From Myxococcales bacterium (GTDB taxonomy: Bacteria > Myxococcota_A > UBA9160 > SMWR01), in the NCBI GenBank assembly GCA_022561775.1, contig JADFQO010000005.1, forward strand, positions 54,198-118,197: a stretch of DNA of 64,000 nt. Reading direction: 5' to 3'. The notes under the pieces were generated by a model. The model saw only the letters and a list, made by a program, of their open reading frames with translations. It was not told where the DNA came from and did no database searches. A program made the position numbers and the translations under genes. Shown piece after piece: positions 25,602-35,817 of this stretch. The stretch's first letter is position 1; each line of letters begins with the position of its first letter.

Positions 25602-25608
25602 GGGAGAA

Positions 25609-26364
25609 ATGCAGACCGGCCAACCGCTCGTGGAGATCAGAGGCCTCACCATGGCTTACGACGACTTCGTGATCCAGCGTGACCTCGACTTCGCGATCGA
25701 CCGCGGTGAGATCTTCATCGTGATGGGTATCAGTGGTTGCGGAAAAACAACTTTATTGCGTCACCTCGTCGGGCTGAAATCTCCAGCCAAAGGCAAGGTC
25801 CTCTACGACGCGGAGAGCTTCTGGAGCGCGGATCCGGAACGCCGCCAACAAATGATGCGCAGATTCGGCGTGATGTATCAGAACGGCGCACTCTGGAGTT
25901 CGATGACACTCGCCGAAAACGTGTCGCTGCCGCTCGAGGTGTATACGGACCTGAGCCGCTCGGAAATTCGCGAGGTCGCGTTCTTCAAGCTCGCGCTCGT
26001 GGGCCTCGCGGGATTCGGGGATTTTCACCCATCCGAGGTCAGCGGCGGAATGCAAAAACGCGTGGGTGTGGCGCGCGCGATGGCGCTGGATCCCGACATC
26101 CTCTATTTCGACGAGCCTTCTGCGGGCCTCGATCCCATCAGCGCGCGCCGCCTCGACGATCTGATTCGTGAGCTGCGCGACAGCCTGGGCATCACCATGG
26201 TCATCGTTACACACGAACTCGACAGCATTTTCGCGATCGCCGACCGGACGTTATTCCTCGATCCGGATACCCGCACCATGCTGGCCATCGGCCCACCCGC
26301 GGAGTTGCGCGACAACTCGCCGGATCCGAAGATTCGGCAATTTCTCAACCGGGGCAGATTGTGA
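25609..26364 (+). CDS. mlaF: MCE/Mla-type ABC transporter ATP-binding protein
   Basis: A 251-residue ABC ATPase. Walker A is GISGCGKTTLLRH, the ABC signature is EVSGGMQKRVGVARA, Walker B is DILYFDEPSAGLDP and the switch histidine lies in VTHELDS. The signature M-Q-K-R after SGG is characteristic of the MlaF/Mkl subfamily, which powers lipid transport with MlaE. The ATG at 25609 follows the permease stop by seven bases with AGGGGAG upstream. The gene stop overlaps the GTG start of the MCE gene (GTGA), so expression is coupled. Confidence 0.95.
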   Translation: MQTGQPLVEIRGLTMAYDDFVIQRDLDFAIDRGEIFIVMGISGCGKTTLLRHLVGLKSPAKGKVLYDAESFWSADPERRQQMMRRFGVMYQNGALWSSMTLAENVSLPLEVYTDLSRSEIREVAFFKLALVGLAGFGDFHPSEVSGGMQKRVGVARAMALDPDILYFDEPSAGLDPISARRLDDLIRELRDSLGITMVIVTHELDSIFAIADRTLFLDPDTRTMLAIGPPAELRDNSPDPKIRQFLNRGRL

Positions 26365-27314
26365 GCGAGAGAGCCAGCCCGACCCTGATTGGCGCATTCC
26401 TTTTGGGTGCCATCGCGCTGGTGGTCACGGGCTTGATGTTTTTTGGCGGCGGCCGGTTCTTCACTGAGTCGGTGACCTATGTGGCCTACTTCCCGGAAAC
26501 CATCAGTGGACTCAACGACGGAGCCCCGGTCAATTTTCGCGGCGTCAAGGTGGGCGTGGTCAGCCGCATCGAAGTGCAGCTCGATGCCCAGGATCTCTCC
26601 GTGGAGACTCCGGTCTATCTCCAACTCCAACGCAGGCGGATTCGCGAGATCGGTGGCACGATCCCGGAGGGCGATCTCATTCCCGAGCTCATCGAACGAG
26701 GACTCCGCGCGCAGCTGCAACTCCAGAGCATCGTCACGGGACAACTCAACGTCCAACTCGACGTCCTCCCGGACCGACCCGCGCGCTTTGTGGACCGGCT
26801 GGGGGAATTTCCGGAGATGCCGACGATTCCCTCAAGCATGCAGAAATTCACCGAGACCATGGAGTCACTCTCCATTCAGGAAATGGTCAACGACGCACGT
26901 CAGGTTCTTGTAGGCCTAAAGACCCTGGTGAACTCCCCCGAACTCGCGGGGATCCTCGCGGGTGTCAACCAGCTCTTGAACTCGGGTGAATTGCTGGGAA
27001 TTGTCAGCCACGCCAACCAAGCCATCGATGAAGTCCAGGCGCTCGTCTCGAACATCAACGGACAGATGGGGAGCCTCTCGACGAGCGCCGAGCTCACACT
27101 CGCGGAGGTCAACAAGACACTGGGCGGAGTCCAGAAAACCCTCGACGCCACCCGACAGTCGCTGTCGATCGCCGCCGAGGGTTCGTCGATGCGCTACGAA
27201 ATCGAACAGATGCTGAGCGAGTTGACCGCGGCCGCACGTTCGATTCGCCTGCTCGCGGAGTATCTCGAGCGAAATCCAGATGCAGTGCTCCGCGGAAAAT
27301 CCGGAGGATTTTGA
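26361..27314 (+). CDS. mlaD: MCE-domain (MlaD-like) lipid-binding protein
   Basis: A 317-residue protein. One N-terminal membrane span (LIGAFLLGAIALVVTGLMFF) anchors a periplasmic MCE domain (YVAYFPETISGLNDGAPVNF, RGVKVGVVSRIEVQL). The part after residue 150 is helical with repeated heptad-like segments (NINGQMGSLSTSAELTLAEV), as in MCE proteins whose helices form a needle or tunnel. MCE rings carry lipids across the periplasm. It begins with GTG at 26361 overlapping the ATPase stop, and its own stop shares one base with the start of the lipoprotein gene (TGATG). It is longer than E. coli MlaD and closer in design to PqiB/MCE proteins with long C-terminal helices. Confidence 0.93.
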   Translation: MSERASPTLIGAFLLGAIALVVTGLMFFGGGRFFTESVTYVAYFPETISGLNDGAPVNFRGVKVGVVSRIEVQLDAQDLSVETPVYLQLQRRRIREIGGTIPEGDLIPELIERGLRAQLQLQSIVTGQLNVQLDVLPDRPARFVDRLGEFPEMPTIPSSMQKFTETMESLSIQEMVNDARQVLVGLKTLVNSPELAGILAGVNQLLNSGELLGIVSHANQAIDEVQALVSNINGQMGSLSTSAELTLAEVNKTLGGVQKTLDATRQSLSIAAEGSSMRYEIEQMLSELTAAARSIRLLAEYLERNPDAVLRGKSGGF

Positions 27315-27916
27315 TGGATCGCGCTCACGCTCTTCTCTCCTGTGCTGCGGCTGCAGCCCTGTTGACGGGTTGCCTGGGACCTGGGACGACGCGACCCACC
27401 CGACTTTTTGTGTTGAACGCGACCGCAGCCCCTCCCGTGTCGACCGCCGAAACCACCGACCTTCGGTTGGGTGTCGGGCGCATCTCGCTCCCGGAGCTGT
27501 TGAACCGCCCACAGATCGTCACGCGAACCGGGGCAAACGAAGTGCTCATGGCCAATTTTTCGCAGTGGGCGGAACCCCTGGAGAGGAGCATCCCGAGCGT
27601 ACTCTCCGAAAACCTCGCGCGACTGATTGGGACCGATCGGGTGTCCGTCTACCCCTGGCCCACACCGATGGCGATCGATCTCAAAGTGGAGATCGCGGTA
27701 ATCCGATTCGAGGGGAACAGCGATGGAGTGGTTTCGCTCGTAGCGCGCTGGCGCTTGGTCCGCGCCAGCGGTTCAGAGGCACGGCCACTACAGACTTCGA
27801 GCTACGCGGAGTCCGCCGCAAGCGGATCCACAGAAGCGCTCGTCGCCGCGATGAGTCGAGCGCTCGCCTCGCTGAGCCGCGACATCGCATCCGCAATCGC
27901 GATCGCATCGCCCTGA
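27314..27916 (+). CDS. PqiC-like ABC transport auxiliary lipoprotein
   Basis: A 200-residue lipoprotein starting MDRAHALLSCAAAAALLTGC with lipobox LLTGC. The body matches the ABC-type transport auxiliary (PqiC/DUF330) family: TTRPTRLFVLNATA after the lipobox, RLGVGRISLPELLNRPQIVT, and EPLERSIPSVLSENLARLIG. In E. coli PqiC is the outer-membrane lipoprotein that docks the MCE needle. Here it closes the MCE operon, so the system is built like a hybrid of Mla (permease with STAS, ATPase) and Pqi (lipoprotein). It overlaps the MCE gene by one base. Confidence 0.9.
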   Translation: MDRAHALLSCAAAAALLTGCLGPGTTRPTRLFVLNATAAPPVSTAETTDLRLGVGRISLPELLNRPQIVTRTGANEVLMANFSQWAEPLERSIPSVLSENLARLIGTDRVSVYPWPTPMAIDLKVEIAVIRFEGNSDGVVSLVARWRLVRASGSEARPLQTSSYAESAASGSTEALVAAMSRALASLSRDIASAIAIASP

Positions 27917-27950
27917 AACGGGGAGTTCCGCTCCGGTACAGCAGCCGCGA

Positions 27951-29360
27951 TCAGATGTGAAGCGCCCGCCCGGCGGCGGCCAGCGCCGCCTCCCGCACCG
28001 CCTCCCCCATCGAAGGATGCGCGTGACAGGTGCGCGCGATGTCCTCCGCGGACGCGCCGAACTCCATCGCGATCACCGCTTCCGAGATGAGATCTCCCGC
28101 CAACGGTCCCAGGATGTGGACACCGAGTACGCGGTCGGTGTCTGTGTCCGCGAGAATCTTCACGAAGCCATCCGTGTCGCCGGTCACGCGGCCGCGGCTA
28201 TTGGCCGAGAACGGAAACTTTCCCAGCTTGTAGGAGACCCCTTGCTCTTTCAACGCCTCTTCGGTCTTTCCGACACTGGCGATCTCAGGCCAGGTGTAGA
28301 CCACTCCGGGCACCCGGTCGTAGTCGATCTGGCCGCTCTGACCCGCGAGGATTTCGGCGCAGATCGATCCTTCGTCCTCGGCCTTGTGGGCCAACATCGG
28401 ACCGGGAATGCAGTCGCCGATCGCGTAGATGCCCGGAACGCGGGTTTCAAATCGACGGTCGACCTCGATGAAGCCGTGCTCGTCGACCGTCACGCCCACC
28501 TCTTCGAGCCCGAGCCCCTCGGTGTAGGGTCGGCGTCCGATTGCGAGCAGCACGATGGCGGCGCCGAGTTCCTCCGCGTCTCCTCCCGCCACCGGTTCGA
28601 CACTCAGACGCACGCCCCGTCCCCCGATGCTCGCCCCCGTCACCTTGTGCGAGAGCCGGAACTCGAGCCCCTGTCGCTTGAAGACCCGCAGGGCGTGTCG
28701 GCTGATCTCGCGATCCATGCCCGGCAGGATGTGGTCGAGAGTTTCGACGAACGTGACCTCGGCGCCGAGGCGTGACCAGACCGATCCCAACTCGAGGCCG
28801 ATCACACCGGCGCCGATCACGATCAACTTCTCGGGAACGTTTTCGAAACTCAGCGCACCGGTCGAGCTGACGATGCGCTTTTCGTCGACTTCGACACCAT
28901 TTAGCGTCGAAGGTTCGGACCCCGTCGCAATCAGGATATTACGCGTCGTCAGGGTTTCTGTCGTCCCGTCAATTCGAGTGACCGCGACCTCTCCCGGGGC
29001 GGCGACGCTCGCCGTTCCAACGAGATGAGTGACCCCGTTTTTCTTCAGCAGGAACCCGATGCCCTTGGTGAGGTCGGTAACCGTCTTCTCCTTGCGCGCC
29101 ATCATCGCACCCAGGTCGAGCTTGAGCCTCGTGATCCGAATACCGTGCTCGGCGAATTTCTCCTTCGCCTCCGCGTAGCGCTCTGACGAGTAGAGCAGCG
29201 CCTTCGACGGGATGCAGCCGACGTTGAGACAAGTGCCTCCCAGTGCAGCGCGCTTGTCGACGCAGGCCGTCTTCAAGCCGAGTTGGGCGGCTCGAATCGC
29301 GGCCACGTAGCCACCGGGCCCAGCGCCGATCACCACCAGATCGTGTACGGGGTCGCTCAT
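27951..29360 (-). CDS. lpdA: Dihydrolipoyl dehydrogenase (E3)
   Basis: A 469-residue flavoprotein of normal E3 length. FAD binding: VVIGAGPGGYVAAIRAAQLG. The redox disulfide is in GGTCLNVGCIPSKALL (C-x4-C). NAD binding: VIGAGVIGLELGSVWSRLGA. The C-terminal catalytic His-Glu pair is in CHAHPSMGEAVREAAL. It reoxidises the lipoyl groups of the 2-oxoglutarate dehydrogenase complex and reduces NAD. It is the last gene of the sucA-sucB-lpdA operon, seven bases after sucB. It is convergent with the MCE operon. It may also serve pyruvate dehydrogenase or the glycine cleavage system. Confidence 0.97.
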   Translation of the reverse strand: MSDPVHDLVVIGAGPGGYVAAIRAAQLGLKTACVDKRAALGGTCLNVGCIPSKALLYSSERYAEAKEKFAEHGIRITRLKLDLGAMMARKEKTVTDLTKGIGFLLKKNGVTHLVGTASVAAPGEVAVTRIDGTTETLTTRNILIATGSEPSTLNGVEVDEKRIVSSTGALSFENVPEKLIVIGAGVIGLELGSVWSRLGAEVTFVETLDHILPGMDREISRHALRVFKRQGLEFRLSHKVTGASIGGRGVRLSVEPVAGGDAEELGAAIVLLAIGRRPYTEGLGLEEVGVTVDEHGFIEVDRRFETRVPGIYAIGDCIPGPMLAHKAEDEGSICAEILAGQSGQIDYDRVPGVVYTWPEIASVGKTEEALKEQGVSYKLGKFPFSANSRGRVTGDTDGFVKILADTDTDRVLGVHILGPLAGDLISEAVIAMEFGASAEDIARTCHAHPSMGEAVREAALAAAGRALHI

Positions 29361-29367
29361 CGATTCC

Positions 29368-30723
29368 TCAGGGCTCTTCCAGATTCATGGCCAACTGATC
29401 GGGGTTCTCCAACCCCTCCTTCACCTTGACGAGGAAGGTCACCGCTTCTCGCCCATCGATGATGCGGTGATCGTAGGACAACGCCAGATACATCATCGGG
29501 CGGATCACCACCTCGCCGTTTCGCGCGATCGGACGATCTTCAATCTTGTGGAGGCCGAGGATCGCGGACTCCGGCGGATTCAGGATTGGTGTGGAGAGCA
29601 GCGAGCCGAAGACACCCCCATTGGTGATGCTGAAGGTTCCGCGTTGCATCTCATTGACCGCGAGGGATCCGTCTTGGGCTTTGGCCGCCAATTCGCCGAG
29701 GCTCTTCTCGATCGCCGCGGGTGATTTGGCGTCACAGTCCCGAATCACGGGGACCACGAGCCCGTTCGGAGTACTCACCGCGATGCCGATGTCGTAATAG
29801 TTCTTGTAGACGATCTCGTTTCCGTCGATCTCGGCATTCACGGTCGGGATCTCCTTCAAGGCGGCCACGCAGGCTTTGACGAAGAACGAAGTGAAGCCGA
29901 GCTTGACGCCGTGCATCTTTTTGAATTCGTCGCGATGACGGCTGCGCAGCTCGCGAATGGCGCCCATGTCGACCTCGTTGAAGGTCGTGAGGATTGCGGC
30001 GGTATTCTGGGCTTGCTTGAGTCGCGCGGCGATGGTCCGGCGCATTCGGGTCATCCGCACGCGCTTCACGCGCGGATCCTCGACCGCCACAGCCGAAGCG
30101 CGCGAGGCTGCCGCGCCCGCGGGACCCGACGCCCGACCGGCCAGGAAGTTCCGAACATCCTCTTTGGTGATCCGCCCATCGCGTCCCGTTGCCGGGATCT
30201 CGCCCGGGTCGATCCCGTGGTCAGCGAGGAGCTTGCGGGCGGCAGGGCCGCTTCGGGTCGGGTCCGTTGGCGCGAGGCCCACGAACGCGAGCAGGTCTTC
30301 GAGAGTGACTTTTCCGTCGGCACCACTGCGTGCGATCTCCGCCGGAACGAGACCACTTGGGAATTCCAATCTGCCCATCGATGGGGGTGGCTTCGCGGCT
30401 GCCGCGGTCGTCGCAGGCGTCGCCTCGGTCGTAGCCGCCTCCGCGGCCGAGGCTTCGGTGGTGGGTTTCTGGGGGTCCGCCCCGGCGAGTTCGTCGATGC
30501 GACCGATCACGGCTCCGACCTCGACATCCTCACCCGCGGCGACTCGGATCTCCGCGAGCACACCCGCCTTCGGGGCACAGATTTCCAGGTTCGCCTTGTC
30601 GGTTTCGAGCTCGACGAGCGGTTCGTCGACTCCCACCGCATCGCCGGGCTCCTTCAGCCAGGCGGCGATGGTCGCCTCGGTGATCGACTCACCGAGCGCC
30701 GGGACCACGATATCGATGCCCAT
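29368..30723 (-). CDS. sucB: Dihydrolipoyllysine succinyltransferase (E2 of 2-oxoglutarate dehydrogenase)
   Basis: A 451-residue E2. The lipoyl domain (about 1-75) has the modified lysine in [11 protein letters not shown]. An Ala/Thr/Glu-rich linker leads to a peripheral-subunit-binding domain (about residues 160-195: [20 protein letters not shown]). The catalytic domain ends with [20 protein letters not shown], containing the H-x-x-x-D-G motif of acyltransferases. The combination [20 protein letters not shown] is typical of succinyltransferases. It transfers succinyl groups to CoA. It follows sucA by 43 bases and precedes lpdA by seven. Confidence 0.97.
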   Translation of the reverse strand: MGIDIVVPALGESITEATIAAWLKEPGDAVGVDEPLVELETDKANLEICAPKAGVLAEIRVAAGEDVEVGAVIGRIDELAGADPQKPTTEASAAEAATTEATPATTAAAAKPPPSMGRLEFPSGLVPAEIARSGADGKVTLEDLLAFVGLAPTDPTRSGPAARKLLADHGIDPGEIPATGRDGRITKEDVRNFLAGRASGPAGAAASRASAVAVEDPRVKRVRMTRMRRTIAARLKQAQNTAAILTTFNEVDMGAIRELRSRHRDEFKKMHGVKLGFTSFFVKACVAALKEIPTVNAEIDGNEIVYKNYYDIGIAVSTPNGLVVPVIRDCDAKSPAAIEKSLGELAAKAQDGSLAVNEMQRGTFSITNGGVFGSLLSTPILNPPESAILGLHKIEDRPIARNGEVVIRPMMYLALSYDHRIIDGREAVTFLVKVKEGLENPDQLAMNLEEP

Positions 30724-30766
30724 CTTCCTCAGTCTCCCGCGCTCGCCGAAGAAGCGTCGGTCATCG

Positions 30767-33637
30767 CTAGCTCGGCTTACGCGACTTTCTCAGCATCGCC
30801 TTCCGGCTTCCGATTCGACCGATGGGACTCAACCCCACCGTGAGCGCCTCGTCGAGCAGCGCGCGCTGCCCGCGCTCGTGGTGCTCGGCGAACCCCATCG
30901 CCGGAGACGCGGCGGCCGGTTGCCCCGCGTAGCGAAGGACCGGATGCGAGAATCCCCTCTCGGCTACCATTTCCTCGATGAATTCCGAGACGGATGCCCA
31001 CGCCCCCATATTGCGCGGCTCTTCCTGACACCACACCAGGTGGCAGTGCCGATAGGGGGCAAGCAAATCGTTCAGCGCATCGCTCGGAAATGGATAGAGT
31101 TGTTCGAGGCGCAGGAAGTGAACGTCGGTGATTCCTCGTCGCTTCCGCTCTTCGAGCAGATCGTAGTAGACCTTGCCACTACACAGTACGACCTGGCGCG
31201 CGTCGTCGGGCTCGCTCGGCAACTCGTCGCAGTAGAGAACGCGATGAAAGTGACTCCCGGTCGCAAGATCCGACAGTTTCGAAACAGCCGCCTTGTGTCG
31301 AAGCAGGGATTTCGGCGCCATTACGATCAGCGGTTTGCGAAAGGGCCGGTGAAGCTGTCGACGCAGAACGTGAAAATAGTTGGCGGGCGTCGTGCAGTTG
31401 ACAACTTGGATGTTGTCCTCCGCACAGCACTGGAGGAATCGCTCGAGGCGCGCCGAAGAGTGCTCGGGACCCTGTCCCTCATAACCGTGGGGGAGCAGGA
31501 GCACCAGTCCGGACATTCGCAACCACTTCGACTCGCCAGCGACGATGAATTGGTCGATGATGACCTGCGCGCCGTTCGCAAAGTCCCCGTATTGCGCTTC
31601 CCATAGAACGAGGGCGCCGGGCTGGGCCATCGCATAGCCGTATTCGTAGCCCAACACCCCGTACTCGCTCAGCGGGCTGTCGATGATCTCGATCATCTCC
31701 TGGTGCTCGCGGATGTGGTTGAGCGGGACGTAGCGCTCTTCGGTCTGTTGATCGATCCACGAAGCGTGGCGATGCGAGAACGTGCCGCGATTGCAGTCCT
31801 CCCCAGAGAGGCGCACCCGGTGCCCCTCGATGAGCAGTGATCCGAAAGCCAGCGCCTCCGCGGTCCCCCAGTCGATTCCTCCGCCCGATTCCAACATCTT
31901 CTGCTTGCCGCGAAGTTGCCGCAGGATCTTTGGGTTCACGTCGAAACCGTCGGGCACGCGGCTGAGCGCCTCGCCGATCTCGCGCAACGTTTCGATGGGC
32001 AGCTCGGTGTGCCCCCGATGCGCATCGTAACCCTTTATCGGCTCCAATCCCGACCAGCTGCCTTCCAGCCAGTCGGCGTCGTCGGGTTGATAGCGATCCA
32101 CCGCGCCGAATTCCTTCTCACAGCGCTCTAGGTATTTTGCGATCGAAGCATCCGCTTCCTCGCGCGTGATGACACCCTCGCTGATGAGTTTTTCGGCATA
32201 GATCGCGCGGGTCGTCGGGTGCGCTGTGATCTTCCGATACATGATGGGTTGGGTGAAAGCCGGCTCATCGCTTTCGTTGTGACCATGGCGCCGGTAGCAA
32301 AAGAGATCGATGACGACGTCCTTCTCGAAGGCCTGGCGATATTCGACCGCGAGTTCCGCTGCCGCCACGACGGCCTCTGGATCGTCGCCGTTGACGTGGA
32401 GGATCGGAGACTGATTGACTTTCGCGACATCGGAACAGTAGGGTCCGGTCCGCGCTGCGACGGGACTCGTCGTGAATCCGATTTGATTGTTGATGATCAG
32501 ATGAATCGTTCCGCCCGTTCGGTAGCCCTCGAGACCACAGAATTCGAGGATCTCGGACACGAGTCCCTGGCCCGCGAATGCCGCATCTCCGTGCAACAAG
32601 ATCCCCATGCAGCGCTTGCGTTCCCGATCCTGCAGCAGGTCCTGCTTGGCTCGAACCTTGCCGACCACGACGGGATTGACGGCCTCGAGATGCGACGGGT
32701 TGGGGGTCAGCGAGAGATGTACGCGCTTCCCCTCTATTTCGCGGTCACTGGAAGTGCCCAGGTGGTATTTGACGTCTCCGGAGCCTCCAATCTCGTCGGG
32801 CTTCGATGATATTCCCTGAAATTCGGCGAAGATCGTTTGAAGCGGTTTGCCCATGATATTGGCGAGCACGTTGAGTCGGCCGCGGTGAGACATTCCGATC
32901 ACCACGTCCTCGATTCCGAGCCGAACTCCGCGGCACAGGATCTCTTCCATCGCGGGTATCGTCGACTCTCCGCCTTCGAGACCAAAGCGTTTGGTGGCGA
33001 CGAATTTCCGAGCGAGAAACTTTTCGAACGTCTCAGCGGCGGTCAGCGATTCGAGAATGGCCCGGCGCCGGTCTCTCCCGAAAGACTCGCGAACCGATCG
33101 GCCTTCCATGCGACTCATGATCCACCGCCTCTCGCGGGGATTCTGGATGTGCAGGTATTCGATACCGATCGTTCCACAGTAGATCGCTCGTGCGACCCGG
33201 ACGATTTCAGGCAGGGTGGCGAACTCGAGACCGAGGTGTCCGTCACAGAAAATCAGCCGATCGGACTCCGCATCTTCGAAACCATAAGAGTGTGGATCGA
33301 GATCCGAATGCGGCTCGGCTTCCACGAGCCCGAGCGGGTCGAGGTTCGCCTCGAGGTGCCCGCGCAGGCGAAAGGCGCGGATCAGCATCATCACCCGCAT
33401 CGAATCCCGCGCAGCGGAGGAGTCGTCACGCGCCGCAGCGGTCGCCTGCTTCGCGGGAGCAGGCGTCGATGGTGCGGCGCGGGCAGATCGGGCTTCGAGC
33501 CAACCGCGGGCGCGCGCGTCGAGGTCCTCGAAGAGACCGCGCCACGCGGGCGGTAGATCGCCGGGGTCGGCCGCAAAGCGACCGTAGAGCTCCGCCAGCT
33601 CCTCCGCGTTGCGATTTCCGGGTGCGCTGCTCGCCAT
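30767..33637 (-). CDS. sucA: 2-oxoglutarate dehydrogenase E1 component
   Basis: A 956-residue thiamine-diphosphate enzyme. The start ATG at 33637 ([20 protein letters not shown]) is chosen because GGAGG lies just upstream; the frame remains open to 33745 with a TTG. Characteristic stretches are [47 protein letters not shown] and [12 protein letters not shown]. The N-terminal E2-binding region is present. It decarboxylates 2-oxoglutarate and succinylates the E2 lipoyl group, so the cell runs an oxidative TCA cycle. A TAATAT at 33658-33663 on the minus strand could be the -10 box of the operon. Confidence 0.97.
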   Translation of the reverse strand: MASSAPGNRNAEELAELYGRFAADPGDLPPAWRGLFEDLDARARGWLEARSARAAPSTPAPAKQATAAARDDSSAARDSMRVMMLIRAFRLRGHLEANLDPLGLVEAEPHSDLDPHSYGFEDAESDRLIFCDGHLGLEFATLPEIVRVARAIYCGTIGIEYLHIQNPRERRWIMSRMEGRSVRESFGRDRRRAILESLTAAETFEKFLARKFVATKRFGLEGGESTIPAMEEILCRGVRLGIEDVVIGMSHRGRLNVLANIMGKPLQTIFAEFQGISSKPDEIGGSGDVKYHLGTSSDREIEGKRVHLSLTPNPSHLEAVNPVVVGKVRAKQDLLQDRERKRCMGILLHGDAAFAGQGLVSEILEFCGLEGYRTGGTIHLIINNQIGFTTSPVAARTGPYCSDVAKVNQSPILHVNGDDPEAVVAAAELAVEYRQAFEKDVVIDLFCYRRHGHNESDEPAFTQPIMYRKITAHPTTRAIYAEKLISEGVITREEADASIAKYLERCEKEFGAVDRYQPDDADWLEGSWSGLEPIKGYDAHRGHTELPIETLREIGEALSRVPDGFDVNPKILRQLRGKQKMLESGGGIDWGTAEALAFGSLLIEGHRVRLSGEDCNRGTFSHRHASWIDQQTEERYVPLNHIREHQEMIEIIDSPLSEYGVLGYEYGYAMAQPGALVLWEAQYGDFANGAQVIIDQFIVAGESKWLRMSGLVLLLPHGYEGQGPEHSSARLERFLQCCAEDNIQVVNCTTPANYFHVLRRQLHRPFRKPLIVMAPKSLLRHKAAVSKLSDLATGSHFHRVLYCDELPSEPDDARQVVLCSGKVYYDLLEERKRRGITDVHFLRLEQLYPFPSDALNDLLAPYRHCHLVWCQEEPRNMGAWASVSEFIEEMVAERGFSHPVLRYAGQPAAASPAMGFAEHHERGQRALLDEALTVGLSPIGRIGSRKAMLRKSRKPS

Positions 33638-33798
33638 GGATCCTCCGCGGCATTGCGATATTACAAAGATCGCGGACCCCTTGCGCATCAGCGAGGCGGC
33701 CATCGGAGCGCTGCGAGCGGCCGCCCGGTTCTGCTCCAGAATCAAACTGTCGAGCCTGCCATCTTTATCCGGGATTCAATTCTGCCGATGACTAGGGG

Positions 33799-34221
33799 AT
33801 GTTCCGTCTCGTCGCAATTCTGTTCTCATCGCTCTGGCTCTCGGGCTGCTTCGTGCTCGAAGAAATCAGAAAGGGCGACGTCCTCATCGAGCAGCACTCT
33901 GTGGGCTGGCGAAACAAGAAAAAGAGCATGCGAGAAGCCGAGGAGGAATCCGCCAAAGCCGAGGCAGAGATCCAGCACCATCAGGCCCGAAACACCGGGC
34001 CAGGCGTCAAGGACAAGCTTTCGCTTTGGTGGCACGAGACCGTCGATGAAGAGCCCGTAACGGTCGACCGGAACGACAAGCTCGTCAGCTGTACGCTCCA
34101 GGGCAAGGTGCAATTCATTCGGAAATCCGACTGCCAACTCCGGCGGGGTGGCATAACGGAGCTGAAGAGTACATCGGAATCGACGGGAACATCGCGCTCG
34201 AAACCCAGCCAGGGAAGCTGA
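33799..34221 (+). CDS. Small lipoprotein of unknown function
   Basis: A 140-residue protein with a signal peptide and lipobox LSGC (C17) at the start (MFRLVAILFSSLWLSGCFVL). The mature part contains a highly charged helical stretch (NKKKSMREAEEESAKAEAEI) and a KVQFIRKSDCQLRRGG stretch with a conserved-looking cysteine pair (SCTLQ, SDCQL), possibly a disulfide. Its ATG at 33799 follows AGGGG. It is divergent from sucA. No family is recognised. Confidence 0.65.
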   Translation: MFRLVAILFSSLWLSGCFVLEEIRKGDVLIEQHSVGWRNKKKSMREAEEESAKAEAEIQHHQARNTGPGVKDKLSLWWHETVDEEPVTVDRNDKLVSCTLQGKVQFIRKSDCQLRRGGITELKSTSESTGTSRSKPSQGS

Positions 34222-34317
34222 GACACCACGCCTCCGACCGGCTTGGCGGCGGGAACGAGAGCCGGGGACGATCCCACGCACCCACCATTCCGTGTTCCAC
34301 CGCGCCCCGGGCGCCGC

Positions 34318-34323
34318 TACGAT
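34318..34323 (+). promoter_or_regulatory. -10-like box (TACGAT) directly before the Smr gene
   Basis: GCTACGATCCGCGCG is followed immediately by the GTG start at 34331, seven bases after the hexamer. As with the gene at 10846, the transcript is likely leaderless; no Shine-Dalgarno site is present. Confidence 0.4.
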
Positions 34324-34330
34324 CCGCGCG

Positions 34331-34666
34331 GTGACTGATCCCGAAGACGACGACTCGATCGACCCGGCAAGCCCCTTCCCCGACCCGGTCGAGATTCCGA
34401 TCGAAGAATCCATCGATCTCCACCTCTTTCGACCGAGCGAGATCGGTGACGTCATCGAGGGTTATCTCGAAGCGGCAATCGAAAGGCGCTTCCGGGAAGT
34501 TCGTCTGATTCACGGCCGCGGCCGGGGCGTCCAGCGCAACCGCGTTCAGCGTCTGTTGGCCCGACACCCTGGGGTCGAGCGCTTCGCGGATGCGCCCGGC
34601 GACCGGGGTGGCTGGGGGGCGACGATCGCGTGGCTGCGGTTGCCCGATGACCCGCAGACTTCCTGA
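34331..34666 (+). CDS. Smr-domain protein
   Basis: A 111-residue protein starting with GTG 34331 (VTDPEDDDSIDPASPFPDPV). After an acidic N-terminus it is a single Smr domain: ESIDLHLFRPSEIGDVIEGY with the D-L-H motif, and FREVRLIHGRGRGVQRNRVQ with the H-G-x-G-x-G motif. Smr domains are nucleases; stand-alone versions occur in RNA quality control and DNA mismatch metabolism. The small size is normal for stand-alone Smr proteins. It ends 64 bases before the ole leader region and its codon use matches the left flank and not the ole block. Confidence 0.85.
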   Translation: MTDPEDDDSIDPASPFPDPVEIPIEESIDLHLFRPSEIGDVIEGYLEAAIERRFREVRLIHGRGRGVQRNRVQRLLARHPGVERFADAPGDRGGWGATIAWLRLPDDPQTS

Positions 34667-34729
34667 GCGCTCGGAGGTTTCGCCATTTCTTTTTCCACAG
34701 GATTCGGGCCAGATCCAGGATCTGCTAGC

Positions 34730-34804
34730 ATGAATTTCCTCCGACTCGCTCGTTTTCGGCCCATCGTCCCCGATCGCGCCCCGGGAGATCCCCGCGTCAC
34801 GTGA
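34730..34804 (+). CDS. Possible 24-residue leader peptide overlapping the oleA start
   Basis: The ATG at 34730 opens a frame MNFLRLARFRPIVPDRAPGD ending RVT at a TGA (34802-34804). The stop overlaps the oleA GTG (34801) in the form GTGA, as seen at the oleA/oleB junction. oleA also has its own GGGAGA site. The peptide is Arg/Pro-rich. It may be a translational coupler, or chance. Confidence 0.3.
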   Translation: MNFLRLARFRPIVPDRAPGDPRVT

Positions 34805-35817
34805 ACTTCGAGAACGTCTCCATCGCGAGCGTCCGGCACCTCGACGCGCCCCAACGCATCACGTCGGCGGAGCTGGACGCGCAGCTCAAGCCCACCATGG
34901 AGCGTCTCGGCGTCAAGCCGGGCATGCTCGAAGGGCTGGCTGGCATCACCGCCCGCCGCTTCTGGAACCCGGGCGTGCAGCCGAGCGAGGTGGCCAGTGA
35001 GGCGGCCGAGCTCGCCATCGAAGAGGCCGGCATCGACCGCGATCGCCTCGGCATCCTGATCAACTCCTCCGTGTGCCGTGACTACATCGAGCCTTCCACC
35101 GCCTGCCTCGTGCACGGCAATCTCGGGCTCTCCAACCACTGCATGAACTTCGACGTCGGCAACGCCTGCATCGCGTTCGTCAACGGCATGGACGTCGTCG
35201 GCAACATGATCGAGCTCGGCCAGATCGAGTACGGCATCGTGGTGAACGGCGAGAGCAGCCGCTACGTGGTGGAGCGCACCGTCGAGCGCCTGCAGGACGA
35301 ATCCGTCGACCAGCAGACCTTCCGCGACGAGTTCGCGGCCCTGACGCTGGGCTCGGGAGCGGTGGCCATGGTGCTGGCGCACCGCGACCGCGCCCCTGAC
35401 GCGCCCCGCTACCTGGGCGGGATCATGTTGGCCGCCACCGAACACAATCGCCTGTGCCTGGGCCAGGTCGACCAAATGAAGACGGACACCCGGCGCCTGC
35501 TGCTCGCCGGGCTGGAGGTGTCGTCCCGGGCCTGGGATCTGGGCAAGGAACTCTTGGGCTGGAGCAACGACGACGTGGCCGAGTTCGCCCTGCACCAGGT
35601 CAGCCAGGTGCACACCACCCAGCTGCTGATGACCTTGGGCATCGAGCCCGAGAAGGCCTACCTGATCTATCCCGAGTTCGGGAACATCGGCCCCGCTGGG
35701 GTCCCCACCGTGCTCTCCAAGGCTCGCGACGAGGGCCGCATGCAGAAGGGCAACCGCGTGGTCTTGGCCGCCATCGGCAGCGGCATCAACTGCGCCGCGG
35801 CCGGCGTGATTTGGTGA
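34801..35817 (+). CDS. oleA: OleA: acyl-CoA head-to-head condensing thiolase
   Basis: A 338-residue thiolase-fold protein of the OleA group. The nucleophile C123 is in NFDVGNACIAFVNG and the characteristic extra catalytic acid E97 is in CRDYIEPSTA, equivalent to the acid that distinguishes OleA from FabH. The C-terminal catalytic His and Asn are in EFALHQVSQVH and YPEFGNIGPAGVP. OleA joins two fatty acyl-CoAs into a 2-alkyl-3-oxo acid. The GTG start at 34801 has GGGAGAT about 12 bases upstream. The stop overlaps the oleB GTG. Four genes in the order A-B-C-D confirm the pathway. Confidence 0.95.
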   Translation: MNFENVSIASVRHLDAPQRITSAELDAQLKPTMERLGVKPGMLEGLAGITARRFWNPGVQPSEVASEAAELAIEEAGIDRDRLGILINSSVCRDYIEPSTACLVHGNLGLSNHCMNFDVGNACIAFVNGMDVVGNMIELGQIEYGIVVNGESSRYVVERTVERLQDESVDQQTFRDEFAALTLGSGAVAMVLAHRDRAPDAPRYLGGIMLAATEHNRLCLGQVDQMKTDTRRLLLAGLEVSSRAWDLGKELLGWSNDDVAEFALHQVSQVHTTQLLMTLGIEPEKAYLIYPEFGNIGPAGVPTVLSKARDEGRMQKGNRVVLAAIGSGINCAAAGVIW

